This document shows, piece by piece, positions 45,101 to 54,454 of a stretch of 64,000 bases of DNA. The position numbers and the translations under genes were made by a program. The stretch comes from Herpetosiphonaceae bacterium (lineage in GTDB: Bacteria > Chloroflexota > Chloroflexia > Chloroflexales > Kallotenuaceae): the NCBI GenBank assembly GCA_036374795.1, contig DASUTC010000344.1, forward strand, positions 1-64,000, written 5' to 3'. Under the pieces are notes generated by a model. It was not told the DNA's origin. It did no database searches and saw only the letters and a program-made list of their open reading frames with translations. Each line of letters opens with the position of its first letter. The stretch's first letter is position 1.

Positions 45101-48100
45101 CTACACCAACCCGCTCGGCGCGACCTGGCGCTCCACCTACGATGAGCGCGGCAATCTGCTGACCGAAGCCGATCCGCTGAATGCCACCTGGACCTACACC
45201 TACAACGAGCGCAACCAGCGCCTCACCGCAACCGACCCGCTGGGCCATACCACGCGCTATGAGTACGCGGGAGAGCTGCTTCAGCGCAGGCAGAACGCGC
45301 TCGGCGGCCAGCAGAGCTATAGCTCAACGCCGGAGGGCCTGATCCTGGCCGAAACCGACGAGCTGGGCCGGACCAGGCGCCGCACCTACACCGGCAGCGG
45401 CCAGATCGCCACCGAAACCGATCCGAGCGGCGCGACGACGACCTATGAGTACGACGCGGCGGGCGATCAGACGGCGGTGATCGACGCGCTCGGCCAGCGC
45501 ACGCGCTATCAGTACGACGCGCAGCACCGGCTGACGCGCATCGACCACGCCGACGGCAGCGTCGAGCGGCTGGCCTACGATACGCTCGGCAATCTGATCA
45601 GCCAGACCAACGGCCTGGGCGCGACCCGGCAGATGTTCTACGACGGCAATAACCGGCTGATCGGCGAGACGGATTTTACCGGAGCCGTCACCGAGTATTT
45701 CTATGACGGCGTTGGCAACCGCGTGCGCGTGGTCGATGCGCTCGGCCAGGAGACGACCTTCGCCTACGATGCGATCGGGCAGTTGATCGCCCAGACCGAC
45801 CGCACCGGCGCGACCTGGCGCTACACCTACGATCCGGCGGGTCGGCTGCTGACCGAGACGGACCCGCTGGGCCGCGTGATCACGCACGAGTACGACGCGG
45901 CGGGCCGTGAGATTCGCACCGTGGACGCGCGCGGCAATGCCGTGCGCCGCAGCTATGACGCACTCGACCGCCCGACCGCCGAGACGGACCTCCTGGGCGC
46001 GACGACGACCGTGAGCTACGACGCGCTGGGCCGCCTGAGCAGCCGCACTGACCCGCTGGGCCGGGTCACGCGCTACGAGTACGATGCCGTCGGCAATCTG
46101 CTCGCGACGATCGATGCGCTCGGCCAGCGCGCGACGGTCACGTACGACGCCAGCAATCGGCCTGTCACGCTCACCGATCGCACCGGCGCGGTCAGCCGCT
46201 CCCGCTACGATGCGCTCGGACGCTTGATCGCGCGCACCGATCAGCGCGGCGCGACGACGACCACCGAGTACGATCCGCGCGACCGCCCGATTCGTGTCAC
46301 CGATGGCCTCGGCAATCGCACCGCGACGACCTACGATGCCGCTGGTCGCATGCTGCGCCAGATCGACGCGCGCGGCTTTTCCCAGACCTGGACCTACGAC
46401 GCCGAAGGCCGCGAGCGCACCGCGACCGATCGCGTGGGCGCGACGACGACGACCGCGTACGATGCGCTCGGACGTGTGGCGCGGGTGATCGATGCGCTGG
46501 GCGGCGTGCAGACCACGCAGTACGACGCCGAGGGCCGCGTGATCGCCGAGACGAACGCGCTCGGCCAGACCCGACGCATCACCTACGACGCGGTCGGCAA
46601 TCCGATCCGCGTCACCGACGCGCGCGGCTTTGTGACGACCACCGAGTACGACGCCAACGATAATCCGGTGCGCATGATCGATCCGCTCGGCAACGTCAGC
46701 CGCTTCGTCTATAACGCGGCCAACCAGCCGACGCAGGAGATCGACGCGCGCGGCAACGTCCATACCACCCAGTACGACAGCCTGGGCCGCGTGGTCGCCA
46801 CCCGCGATCCCTACGGCGCGACAACGACCACAGCCTACGATCCGCTCGACCGGGTGGCGCGCACCACCGATCCACGCGGCGCGACGACGACATTCGCGTA
46901 CGACGCCGAGGGCCGCGCGATCACCACCACCGATGCGCTCGGCAGCGTGACCACCACGAGCTACGACGCCGCTGGCGCTCCGCTGATCGTCACCAATCCC
47001 AAGGGCCATCGCACGCGCACGCAGTACGATCCGCTGGGCCGTCCGGTCAAAGCGATCGATGCGCTGGGCAGCGTGACGACCACGAGCTACGACGCCGCCG
47101 GAAATGTTGCCGCGATCACCGATCCGCGCGGCGCGACGACCACGTTCGCGTACGACGCCGAGGGTCGCCAGACCGCGCGCATTGATGCGCTGGGGCATGC
47201 CTGGCGCACCGAGTACGACCTGCTGGGCCGCGCCGTCCGCACGATCGATCCGCTCGGCAACGCGACGACAACGGCCTACGATGCGCTCGGCAATGTCACG
47301 CGCATCGTCCGGCCCGGCGGAGAGACTCAAAAGCGGATCTACGACGCGGCCAATAATCTGATCGCGCAGGCCGACGCGCGCGGCTTTGTGACGACCACCG
47401 AGTACGACGCGCTCAATCGTCCGATCGCGACCAAAGATCCGCTCGGTTACACGACGCGCCAGCAGTACGACGCAGCGGGGAATCTGGTGGCGACGATCGA
47501 CGGCAAGGGCCAGATCACGCGCATGGTCTACGATAAGGCCGATCGGCTGAGCAGCGTCGTCGATCCGCTGGGCCAGACGGTCCAGCTACGCTACGATCCG
47601 GCGGGCTCGCCGATCGAGGTGCTCGACGGCAACGGCCATCGCACCCGCGCCGAGTACGATCTGCTGGGCCGCCAGACGGCGCGGATCGATGCGCTCGGCC
47701 ATCGTACCGCCACCAGCTACGACGCGACGGATAATCCGACGATCGAGCAGCGGCCCAATGGCACGCGCGTCACTACCAAGTACGACGCGCTCGATCGTCC
47801 GGTCACGGTGAGGCTGTCGACGGGCGAGACGGAGACGACGGCCTATGATCGCGGCGGCAAGATCATCGCCCGTACCGCCGCCGCCGGGCAGCAGACGATC
47901 GCCTACGATCTGCTGGGGCGGCCCGTGCGCTCCACCGATAGCGCCGGACAGACCGTGAGCTGGCAGTACGATGCCGCCGGTCGCCGCACGGCCACGATCT
48001 ATCCTGATGGGCGCTCCGTGGCGACGAGCTACAACAGCAACGGCTTGCCGACGCGGATCACGGATCGGCTGGGCAATCCGATCGATGTCGCCTACGACGC

Positions 48101-50393
48101 CGACGGTCGGCTGCTCGATCTCACGTATCCGGCCTCGGCGCAGCGCTGGGCCTACGATAGCGCGGGCCGACTGACGGCGGTGCTCAACGAGGGCAATAAC
48201 GGCGCGTTCGCGGCCTACGAGTACACGCTCGACGCCAACGCCAATCGCGTCCAAGAACGGATCTCGGCGCTGACGCTGGGCGGTCTGATCACGCTTGAGG
48301 AGACGGCCTACAGCTACGATGCCGCCGATCGCATGATCCGTAGCCAGCGCTCCGGCCCGACCAGCACCGCGCTCGATCAGCGCATCACCTACGACGCGGC
48401 GGGCAATCGCACCTTGGTCAGCGCGACCGAGGCGGGCGTGAGCTGGACGCAGCAGATGCGCTACGATGCCGCCGACCGGCTGCTTGAGCTGAGCGACTCG
48501 CGCACAGGCACGACGACCCTCAGCTACGACGCCGCAGGGCAGCGCGTCAGCGCCACGAGCGGCCAGCGCCAGCAGCGCTACGCCTACGATGCGCGGGGCA
48601 GGCTCACGACCGTGACGCTGCTCGACACGGCGGGCACGACGATCAGCACGCAGACCGCGACCTACGACGCGCTGAGCCGCCGGATCGTGCAGCAGGAGCG
48701 CGCCGCCGACGGCACGCTGCTCGGCAGCGAGCGCACGCTCTACGACGGCGACGAGTGGAACGTGCTCGGCCATACGAGCGCCGACGGCGCGCAGACCTGG
48801 CTCGTGACGCAGCCGCAGGGCCTCGATCATCTGAGCGTCGAGGCGGGCGGTGTTGCGCGCTTCGCCCACGCCGACGGCCTCGGCAGCTACGTCGCCTACA
48901 CCGATAGTCGCGGCGCTCCGCAGGGCGGCACGCCAGCACGCTACGGCGATTGGGGCGCGATCGAAAGCAGCGCGGCGAACCTGTCGAGCGGCTACGGCTA
49001 CACCGGCCATCGTCAGGATGCGAGCGGCCTGCTCTATGCGCGCCACCGCTTCTACGATCCGATCACCGCAACCTGGCTGACGTCCGATCCGTTTCCGGCG
49101 GACGAAACCGCGCCGGGCAGCCTGAACCGCTACAGCTACGTGCGCGGCAATCCAATCTCGCGGACCGATCCGCTCGGCCTCTACGACACCGATCTGGACG
49201 TTGCCGACGGCAGCGCCAGCAGCGCGGAGGCCATGAGCATGGCGATCGAAGGGGACGTGCCGGAGACGGAGATTACCTCGGCGGCCACGCATGCGCAGCA
49301 GCAGCACGACAGCGCGGTAGCGCATGGGACCAGCGGCGCGCGCTGTGCCTCGCGCTGCGGCACGACCTACACCGTCAAGCGCGGCGACACGCTGAGCCGG
49401 ATCGCGGCCCGCTTCCAGGTGCCGTGGAAGCGCATCGCCAGGGCCAACCGCCAGGTGATCGGCGCGAACCCGCATCTGATCCGATCCGGTCAAAGGTTGA
49501 AGATCCCCTGTGATGATTCGCGGGGGAGTAGTGGCGGGCGTCATGCGCAAGGCAGCGAGCCGGTTGCTGCGATAAGTGCCGCCAGGTGGAGGAAAGCCAA
49601 CGCTTCGTCATATGGCCCTGGGCTGTGGGGCAACCGTACCGCCTGCGGCCAGACTCTCACCCGCAGCACGGTTGGCGTTGCGCACAAGACGATGCGCTGC
49701 GGCACGCTCCTTAAGTTCAAGGGCAAAAATGGCGTGATCGTCAAGGCGAGAGTCATCGATCGCGGGCCGTACGCCCACGGGCGCACGTTTGACCTGACCG
49801 AGGCGACGGTGCGGAAGATGGGCTATGCCAGTGCCGCCGCGTTCGGTGTGCGTACCGTCTATTGGAACTATGCCTCCAGCAGCGGCAGCAGCGCCACCGC
49901 GTACGCCGCTGGCGATGGTGGCACCGGCGGCGCCGAATACCCTGGCAGCGGCGGCAGCGGCACCAAGGGCTACTCCCTGCCCCTACCCAGGAGCGCCGCG
50001 CGCCGTAGCGCGTACACGAAACCGCACCATGATTATCCAGCCATCGACGTGCTCGTCGGAACGGGTACGCGGATCTACGCCGTCCGGGGTGGCAGCGTGA
50101 CCCGCTTCAGCCAGCCCGGCGGCTGCGGCAACGGGTACCAGATTGACGCCAGCGACGGTGGCTCCTATGTCTACTGCCACCTGAGCAGATTCTCGGCAAA
50201 GAACGGCTCCATTAAGACCGGGCAGCTCCTGGGCTACTCCGGCAACACTGGTCGGTCGACCGCCCCGCATCTGCACCTCCAGATTAAATACGGCGGTGTC
50301 AAGCGCTGTCCGCAGCGATTACTCCTGGCGATCTATGACGGTAAGAAAGCCCCATCGTTGTCACGCCTGCCGACGAGCGGCTGCTCCTACTAA
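42126..50393 (+). CDS. Secreted RHS protein with LysM, RlpA-like and M23 peptidase tip
   Basis: A 2755-residue giant. Residues 1-31 are a Sec signal peptide (LLALYVLSALPF ... SGSAQ). About 356-540 is a DNRLRE-type domain, and 555-640 an Ig-like segment. About 690-2230 is a long series of YD/RHS repeats (YDALGR, YDAAGN). The conserved RHS core (YARHRFYDPITATWLTSDPF) ends at DPLGL (Asp2348). The C-terminal tip then has a LysM (about 2416-2465, TVKRGDTLSRIAARF), an RlpA/3D-like double-psi barrel (about 2489-2582, YGPGLWGNRTACGQ, DRGPYAHGRTFDL) and an M23 LytM-type peptidase (about 2632-2729, HHDYPAID, YVYCHLS, PHLHLQI). This predicts a peptidoglycan-binding and hydrolysing tip on an RHS shell. 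It follows RHS polymorphic-toxin logic but has no obvious immunity gene next door. Confidence 0.95.
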   Translation: MRHHTSRRFAAVLLALYVLSALPFVTSGSAQTLDDAEARFWQQRQNIPGRRELPASVGQNPVSAASVTVDQAKRLDQLRARWASQQTRDLPPPRTTEPSQIFLPGVVQNTSVATVEEPAVPVEVAAYRTATSKVYSLPNGTWQAQIYAQPVHYRDALGQWLAYAPTLQPLTRTDAALPGYRVAGTDLDLRFATPTDAHPLPSGAHLVELRQEQLRLGFTPQHADLTQARTDGPSITYADAFPGADLRYTATGPGVKEELIFRRPPPADAALRFAVQVQGGTLDQRGSAIVVRDAAGRTTWTITPPFMVDRQGTTSHAVEVRLDRAADGSYTLSYTPDAAWLADPARVYPIVLDPTLTATVSGDTYAASSDSATDQHHGENGMLLGNAPTSTERRRLYIQFTLPWLPAGVTAADITNATLRLYQYQDDHGGSYSTRLHRTVDPWIEANVNWPNQPGWEATPSPIGATVSAGRGFKSFNVTTIARAWYANPQPSGEKGLAVVMADETQAGGRFATAQCAPGDSPCHDGTTGEVRPQLTIDYEAVARRNELYLTQSLQFAPSPRSARGTDVTATFSVKNTGSRQIFVPAFRVNLTRLSTGAAYPFPTAAGIRLAPGESYSYSQTQTLTEAGRYKGEAQFFNGTTWYRIYIPSGSTLTNVREHIVQAPKPPRHARTLGTRGKNGRAGEPVNTSTGNFSSTAIDATLPDVGLSLSFGRTFNSLDTATIGSFGPGWAATYDERLLWYEDESVVYVGDDGQQVYFEAGFDEVVSTEPEDPDGDIGTIEYRPNGTYIAEDGFDLTLARDLSTGAWTLTDADFTTTTFDASGRWQTIADRYSATLTASYTGAQLASVRSANHTCAVAWTNGRITTIACPTGTLRYSYSAENDLQSVTDLNGATITYAYDALHRLTRITDGDGRLVVENVYDAEGRVVTQREGITTWTTFNYDTGTRVTTYVDANGRTLTDTYDERDRLLQRVDALGNTERYTYDADDRLLSYTNPLGATWRSTYDERGNLLTEADPLNATWTYTYNERNQRLTATDPLGHTTRYEYAGELLQRRQNALGGQQSYSSTPEGLILAETDELGRTRRRTYTGSGQIATETDPSGATTTYEYDAAGDQTAVIDALGQRTRYQYDAQHRLTRIDHADGSVERLAYDTLGNLISQTNGLGATRQMFYDGNNRLIGETDFTGAVTEYFYDGVGNRVRVVDALGQETTFAYDAIGQLIAQTDRTGATWRYTYDPAGRLLTETDPLGRVITHEYDAAGREIRTVDARGNAVRRSYDALDRPTAETDLLGATTTVSYDALGRLSSRTDPLGRVTRYEYDAVGNLLATIDALGQRATVTYDASNRPVTLTDRTGAVSRSRYDALGRLIARTDQRGATTTTEYDPRDRPIRVTDGLGNRTATTYDAAGRMLRQIDARGFSQTWTYDAEGRERTATDRVGATTTTAYDALGRVARVIDALGGVQTTQYDAEGRVIAETNALGQTRRITYDAVGNPIRVTDARGFVTTTEYDANDNPVRMIDPLGNVSRFVYNAANQPTQEIDARGNVHTTQYDSLGRVVATRDPYGATTTTAYDPLDRVARTTDPRGATTTFAYDAEGRAITTTDALGSVTTTSYDAAGAPLIVTNPKGHRTRTQYDPLGRPVKAIDALGSVTTTSYDAAGNVAAITDPRGATTTFAYDAEGRQTARIDALGHAWRTEYDLLGRAVRTIDPLGNATTTAYDALGNVTRIVRPGGETQKRIYDAANNLIAQADARGFVTTTEYDALNRPIATKDPLGYTTRQQYDAAGNLVATIDGKGQITRMVYDKADRLSSVVDPLGQTVQLRYDPAGSPIEVLDGNGHRTRAEYDLLGRQTARIDALGHRTATSYDATDNPTIEQRPNGTRVTTKYDALDRPVTVRLSTGETETTAYDRGGKIIARTAAAGQQTIAYDLLGRPVRSTDSAGQTVSWQYDAAGRRTATIYPDGRSVATSYNSNGLPTRITDRLGNPIDVAYDADGRLLDLTYPASAQRWAYDSAGRLTAVLNEGNNGAFAAYEYTLDANANRVQERISALTLGGLITLEETAYSYDAADRMIRSQRSGPTSTALDQRITYDAAGNRTLVSATEAGVSWTQQMRYDAADRLLELSDSRTGTTTLSYDAAGQRVSATSGQRQQRYAYDARGRLTTVTLLDTAGTTISTQTATYDALSRRIVQQERAADGTLLGSERTLYDGDEWNVLGHTSADGAQTWLVTQPQGLDHLSVEAGGVARFAHADGLGSYVAYTDSRGAPQGGTPARYGDWGAIESSAANLSSGYGYTGHRQDASGLLYARHRFYDPITATWLTSDPFPADETAPGSLNRYSYVRGNPISRTDPLGLYDTDLDVADGSASSAEAMSMAIEGDVPETEITSAATHAQQQHDSAVAHGTSGARCASRCGTTYTVKRGDTLSRIAARFQVPWKRIARANRQVIGANPHLIRSGQRLKIPCDDSRGSSGGRHAQGSEPVAAISAARWRKANASSYGPGLWGNRTACGQTLTRSTVGVAHKTMRCGTLLKFKGKNGVIVKARVIDRGPYAHGRTFDLTEATVRKMGYASAAAFGVRTVYWNYASSSGSSATAYAAGDGGTGGAEYPGSGGSGTKGYSLPLPRSAARRSAYTKPHHDYPAIDVLVGTGTRIYAVRGGSVTRFSQPGGCGNGYQIDASDGGSYVYCHLSRFSAKNGSIKTGQLLGYSGNTGRSTAPHLHLQIKYGGVKRCPQRLLLAIYDGKKAPSLSRLPTSGCSY

Positions 50394-50418
50394 TACTCCT
50401 GGAAATAAAGGAACTCTC

Positions 50419-51921
50419 ATGCGTCGAATCATCTCGTTCATCCTGCCGCTCCTCGCCGTCGCCACGGCGGGAGCGGCAACACCGCCGCGCGGCCCGCTCC
50501 ACCACAAAAGCACCGATGGCCTGATGCCCGCCGCCTATCTCGCGTCCGACTCCTCGGCGCGGCTCTCTGCCTCCGCTAACAGCGGCGTGCTGGAGCCCTA
50601 CGCGGTGCTCCCACTTGAAAAATCTGCCGCTGCTTCGGCTGGTCGCGCCGGTCTTGCGGCGATCGGTGCCGACTCCAGCTTGCTCCGTCTTGGCTGGAAT
50701 GATGGCCTGACCGTCGCCCAAACGCTGCCCGCGCTCGCCAGCCCTTCGGCGCTCGCCGTCGGCGATCTTACCGGCGATCTGCGCCCCGACCTGGCCGCGT
50801 TGCAGCGTCCCGCTAACCGGCTGGCGCTGGCGACCGCCTCGGCAAACGGCTCGCTCGCATCGCCAGGCCAGCGCGCACTGAGCGCTGACGCCGAGGCGCT
50901 GCTGGCCGATGATCTGAACGCCGATTGTTTGACCGACCTGGCCTACACGACGCTGGATGGAACCGTGAGCGTGCTGCCGCAGCTCGCCGACCATGCGCTA
51001 GGCGCGGCGCGGGCGGCGCTCTTTCCCAACGGCGGCGCGACCGATCTGACGACCGGCGATCTCAACCACGACGGCCAGCTCGATCTCGCGGCGCTGCGCG
51101 GCACCGGCAATCCCAGCAATCACGTCAGCCTCTACACCCTCGCCGCCGATACGCTGATCTCAACGGGGCATCGGCGCGCGCAGGACGGCGACTTCGCGGC
51201 CCATGCGGTCGCCAGCGGCGATGTCACCGGCGATGGACGCGCGGATCTGGTCGTCGGCGCGGGCGGCAACGATCCCGACGCCTATATCAATATCTTTCCG
51301 CAGCAGGCCGATCGGCTGCTGGCCTCGGTGCCCGTGACGATGACCGCCTGGCATATTCCGGAGTCGGTCGCGGTCGCCGATCTCACCCACGACGGACGCA
51401 ACGACGTGGTCGCGCTGCATAGCGGCTGGCTCGCGCTGACGCTCTACCGGGGCCAGCCCGATGGCACGCTCGCGCCCTACGAATCCTATCCCCTGCCCTA
51501 CAGCGCGGCCTACCGCCCTGAGACGCTCACGCTCACCGATCTCGACGGCGATGGCGGCCTCGACGTGCTGATCGCCGACGGCAGCCGGGGCGCGACCTAT
51601 CTCCGCAACAGCGCGGGCGCTCCCACCGCGACGATCGCCGCGCCGGGTCCCTGCGCCAGGATGCTGGGCCAAACGCTCGCGCTCAGCGGCACCGTCAGCG
51701 CGGGCGCTGCGGTCGAGATCAGCCTGGACGGCGGCGCGACCTGGGATGCGGCGACGGTGACGGGCACGAGCTGGACCTACACGGCGGATCTGACCGATCG
51801 CGCAATCTACAAGCGCGTGATGGCCCGCGCGCGCAGCGGCGAGCGGGTGCAGGCGCCGGTGGCCGAGCAGTATCTCACGATCTACAACTATCAGACGTTC
51901 CTGCCGTCCGCACAGAAGTAG
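50419..51921 (+). CDS. Secreted FG-GAP repeat protein
   Basis: A 500-residue protein with a signal peptide (about 1-20, FILPLLAVATAGAA) and several FG-GAP/VCBS units (VGDLTGDLRPDLA, TGDLNHDGQLDLA, SGDVTGDGRADLV, VADLTHDGRNDVV, LTDLDGDGGLDVLIADG). These have beta-propeller calcium-binding loops. The end has an Ig-like domain (LALSGTVSAGAAVEISLDGG) and the tail FLPSAQK, an 'FLP' ending common in Chloroflexota exported proteins. It starts 25 bases after the RHS stop, with AAAGGAA, suggesting one transcript. The role may be surface adhesion; there is no enzyme motif. Confidence 0.88.
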   Translation: MRRIISFILPLLAVATAGAATPPRGPLHHKSTDGLMPAAYLASDSSARLSASANSGVLEPYAVLPLEKSAAASAGRAGLAAIGADSSLLRLGWNDGLTVAQTLPALASPSALAVGDLTGDLRPDLAALQRPANRLALATASANGSLASPGQRALSADAEALLADDLNADCLTDLAYTTLDGTVSVLPQLADHALGAARAALFPNGGATDLTTGDLNHDGQLDLAALRGTGNPSNHVSLYTLAADTLISTGHRRAQDGDFAAHAVASGDVTGDGRADLVVGAGGNDPDAYINIFPQQADRLLASVPVTMTAWHIPESVAVADLTHDGRNDVVALHSGWLALTLYRGQPDGTLAPYESYPLPYSAAYRPETLTLTDLDGDGGLDVLIADGSRGATYLRNSAGAPTATIAAPGPCARMLGQTLALSGTVSAGAAVEISLDGGATWDAATVTGTSWTYTADLTDRAIYKRVMARARSGERVQAPVAEQYLTIYNYQTFLPSAQK

Positions 51922-51945
51922 CGGCACGTCCCGAAAGGAGCCTGT

Positions 51946-53067
51946 ATGCCTCGACGTTTTTGGCTGTCGCTGGCCGTCGCGCTGAGCCTGCTGCTGACGA
52001 GCCTGATTCCGGCGCAGGCCGCGCCGCAGCGCGTGTTCTATAGCGGCCTGCAATCCTGCTACGTGACCGGCAGCACGATCCCGAATTTCACGCTGACCGC
52101 CGAGGTCGCGACGACCGATGAGTACCGCATGACGCACACGGTAGCGCAGAGCGGCGGCCCTCCGGGCGTGCCGGAGACGGTCTACGAAGGTCCGATCGCC
52201 GCTGACAGCCCGCGCACGGTGACGATCACGGGCGGCAACGCGACGGTGCCCGGCAGCTACACGATCACGGGGCGGCTGTATCTGGTCAGCAGTGGTGTGC
52301 TGCTCGCGCAGGTGCAGGCGTCGGTGCTGATCGCCGATCCCTGCCCCACGCCCACGCCCGATCCGCCCGATACGATCGCCGCACCTGCTGACGTGCTCTG
52401 GTCGGAGGCGGCGCTGCCGTCACGCGGCGCGACCCCCGGAGCGATTGTCACCGTCAGCGTGCGGGCCTTCAATGCCGGACGCGGCGCGGGCGCCAGCAGC
52501 GCGCGGCTCTCGTACGATCCCGCCGTGCTCGACGTGCTGGATGCGCAGCCGCAGCGCGCCGACGATTGGATTCGTGCCCGCGACGATCGCGGCGGCACGC
52601 TGACGATCGCGGTCGGCGCGCTGCGACCCCAGGAGCAGACGGTGGTGCCGATCCGCTTCCGAGTGGCAGGTGCGGCCCCGACGACGACGCTGCGCCTGGT
52701 GCGCGACGATGGCCTCGACCTCGGCAATCCGCTCTTTCTGACGATCGGCAGGCGGCTCGACGGGCCGCTGGAGCTTCAGGCCGAGCGCCACGGAACGGTG
52801 CTCGGCGTGACCGGGCGCGGCTTCAAGCCGGGCGAGGTGCTCTCGGTGTGGGGCAATCGCGCCGACGGCTCGGCGGTGGCGCTCGGCGGCGGGCGTACCC
52901 ATGACGATCGGGATGGCACGATCACGCTCAACGTCCAGGCTCCGGCGGCAGGTGTCACGTCGATCGTGGTGGTTGGCCGGATCAGCGGTGTGACGGGCTT
53001 GCTCGATCTGCGCTCTGCCGCTCAAGACGGTGTGAAGCCCCGGACAGCGCACAGACCGCTGCGCTGA
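51946..53067 (+). CDS. Secreted protein with cohesin-like domain, unknown
   Basis: A 373-residue exported protein. Signal peptide 1-25 (LALSLLLTSLIPAQA in outline). A Pro-rich spacer (TPTPDPPD) follows about residue 130. Residues 150-250 look like a cohesin or cadherin-like beta sandwich (TVSVRAFNAGRGAG, LSYDPAVLDVLDAQ, VPIRFRVAG). The C-terminal part resembles a second beta domain. It starts 24 bases after the FG-GAP gene, with GAAAGGAGC, so the three secreted-protein genes form an operon. Function unknown. Confidence 0.8.
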   Translation: MPRRFWLSLAVALSLLLTSLIPAQAAPQRVFYSGLQSCYVTGSTIPNFTLTAEVATTDEYRMTHTVAQSGGPPGVPETVYEGPIAADSPRTVTITGGNATVPGSYTITGRLYLVSSGVLLAQVQASVLIADPCPTPTPDPPDTIAAPADVLWSEAALPSRGATPGAIVTVSVRAFNAGRGAGASSARLSYDPAVLDVLDAQPQRADDWIRARDDRGGTLTIAVGALRPQEQTVVPIRFRVAGAAPTTTLRLVRDDGLDLGNPLFLTIGRRLDGPLELQAERHGTVLGVTGRGFKPGEVLSVWGNRADGSAVALGGGRTHDDRDGTITLNVQAPAAGVTSIVVVGRISGVTGLLDLRSAAQDGVKPRTAHRPLR

Positions 53068-53089
53068 GATTAGCCGCGATCGCATCCAA

Positions 53090-53127
53090 CTGCCCCGGCC
53101 CAGATCTGATGACTGGTGCCGGGGCAG
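53090..53127 (+). terminator. Terminator after secreted-protein operon
   Basis: CTGCCCCGGC pairs with GCCGGGGCAG across an 18-base loop, followed by TTTGTATTGTTTG. It closes the 42126-53067 transcript. Confidence 0.85.
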
Positions 53128-53260
53128 TTTGTATTGTTTGCAAAATTCAAGCAAATCTATGTAAGATCTGGTACATCTCCGGGCATCTGTATACAAACGC
53201 TCTCGGATAGAGGAGTTCCATTGAGTTAACTTCGTAACTCCTGGTAGATAAAGGTATGGT

Positions 53261-54433
53261 TTGGTGCATACACAGACTTCCTCCACCGCCACGGTTTTAC
53301 ATAACATAAGCGACAGCGATCACGCGCGGCTGGTACGGCTGTGCGCGCATCTCACGGGCGATCGACACGCCGCCGAAGACTTAGCTCAGGAAGCGCTGCT
53401 GGTCGCGTGGCGGCTGCGCGATCGTCTCGTCGATCCGGCAGGGGTCCACGCCTGGCTCTGGGCAATCGCCCGCAACGTGTGCCGACACTGGCAGCGCAGC
53501 CAGCGTCGAGAAGGCGCGCACCTCGTGCAGCCGCCCGCCGCCGATCCGCAAGCTACGGACTGGGACGCGCAGGTCGTCGATCCGTTCGATCTTGAGGTCG
53601 CGCTGGAGCGCGCCGAGCTAGCAACGCTGCTCGACCAGGCGCTTGCGCTGCTGCCTGCGGAGACACGCGCCGTGCTGGTGCAGAAGTACATCGAGGAATC
53701 GCCGCACGCCGCGATTGCCGAGCACCTGGGATTGTCGGAGAACGCTGTGGCTGTTCGGGTGCATCGCGGCAAGCTCGCGTTTCGGCGTATTCTCAGCACG
53801 CAGCTCCGCTCGGCGGCGGAGCCGTTCGGTGTGGTACATGACGCCGCCTATCGTCAGACGCGCATCTGGTGCCCGATCTGTGGCCTGCATAAGCTGGTGG
53901 GCACCTACGATCAGGCGCTGGGCATGCTCGATGTGCGCTGCCCGCACTGCTGCCAGTCCGCCGATCCCTCGATCTGGTTCACCGACTCGTGGGATGCGTT
54001 CGGTGGGGCAAGGCAGATTCGGACGGCGCTGCTGCGCGGCATGAGCGCAGCCTATGGATCGTATCGCGAGGGCCTGGCACACGGCGGCATCTTGTGCGCG
54101 GGCTGTGGCCGAACGATGCCGCTCCGCATCGGCGTGCCCGGCGGAAAGCTGGGCGCTCCCTATCCAACGCGGCGGGGCATTCACGTCTGGTGTGAGTCGT
54201 GCGGCGGTGGAACAAGCTCCAGCCTGCGCATGTTTGTGCAATCGTCGCCCGAAGTGCGCGCATTCTGGGAGCGTCATCCCAGGATGCGCACGCTGCCCGA
54301 ACGCGAGATCGAGATTGCGGGCGCTCCGGCAGTGCTGATCAGCTTCCAGAGCGTGACGAACGCCGCGCGCATCGATGTGGTGGTTGCCGACGATTCGCTT
54401 GAATTTCTTGACGTGGCGTTACGCGACGCCTGA
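53261..54433 (+). CDS. ECF-type sigma-70 factor with Cys-rich C-terminal extension
   Basis: A 390-residue protein. Residues about 20-90 are sigma region 2 (RHAAEDLAQEALLVAWRLRD, WLWAIARNVCRHWQRS) and about 125-175 region 4 (LLPAETRAVLVQKY ... HAAIAEHLGLSENAVAVRVHRGK). The rest is unusual: a roughly 200-residue extension with two zinc-ribbon-like Cys pairs (CPICGLH ... CPHC; CAGC ... CESC) that is not a normal sigma domain. It may sense a signal or act as a built-in anti-sigma. Start is TTG 53261 or GTG 53264; AAAGGT lies 5 or 8 bases upstream. It lies 21 bp from an MFS transporter on the same strand, which it may control. Confidence 0.85.
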   Translation: MVHTQTSSTATVLHNISDSDHARLVRLCAHLTGDRHAAEDLAQEALLVAWRLRDRLVDPAGVHAWLWAIARNVCRHWQRSQRREGAHLVQPPAADPQATDWDAQVVDPFDLEVALERAELATLLDQALALLPAETRAVLVQKYIEESPHAAIAEHLGLSENAVAVRVHRGKLAFRRILSTQLRSAAEPFGVVHDAAYRQTRIWCPICGLHKLVGTYDQALGMLDVRCPHCCQSADPSIWFTDSWDAFGGARQIRTALLRGMSAAYGSYREGLAHGGILCAGCGRTMPLRIGVPGGKLGAPYPTRRGIHVWCESCGGGTSSSLRMFVQSSPEVRAFWERHPRMRTLPEREIEIAGAPAVLISFQSVTNAARIDVVVADDSLEFLDVALRDA

Positions 54434-54454
54434 CGATGATACGAGGGCAAGCCC

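Noticed and set aside
45324-49550. Long minus-strand frames (up to 668 codons) opposite the RHS gene
   Set aside because: They are Arg/Ala-rich antisense shadows of YD repeats; the plus-strand frame has a signal peptide and recognisable domains throughout.
42126-50393. Repetitive array considered as CRISPR or tandem DNA repeat
   Set aside because: The repeats are coding YD/RHS units with diverged DNA and no fixed spacer pattern.
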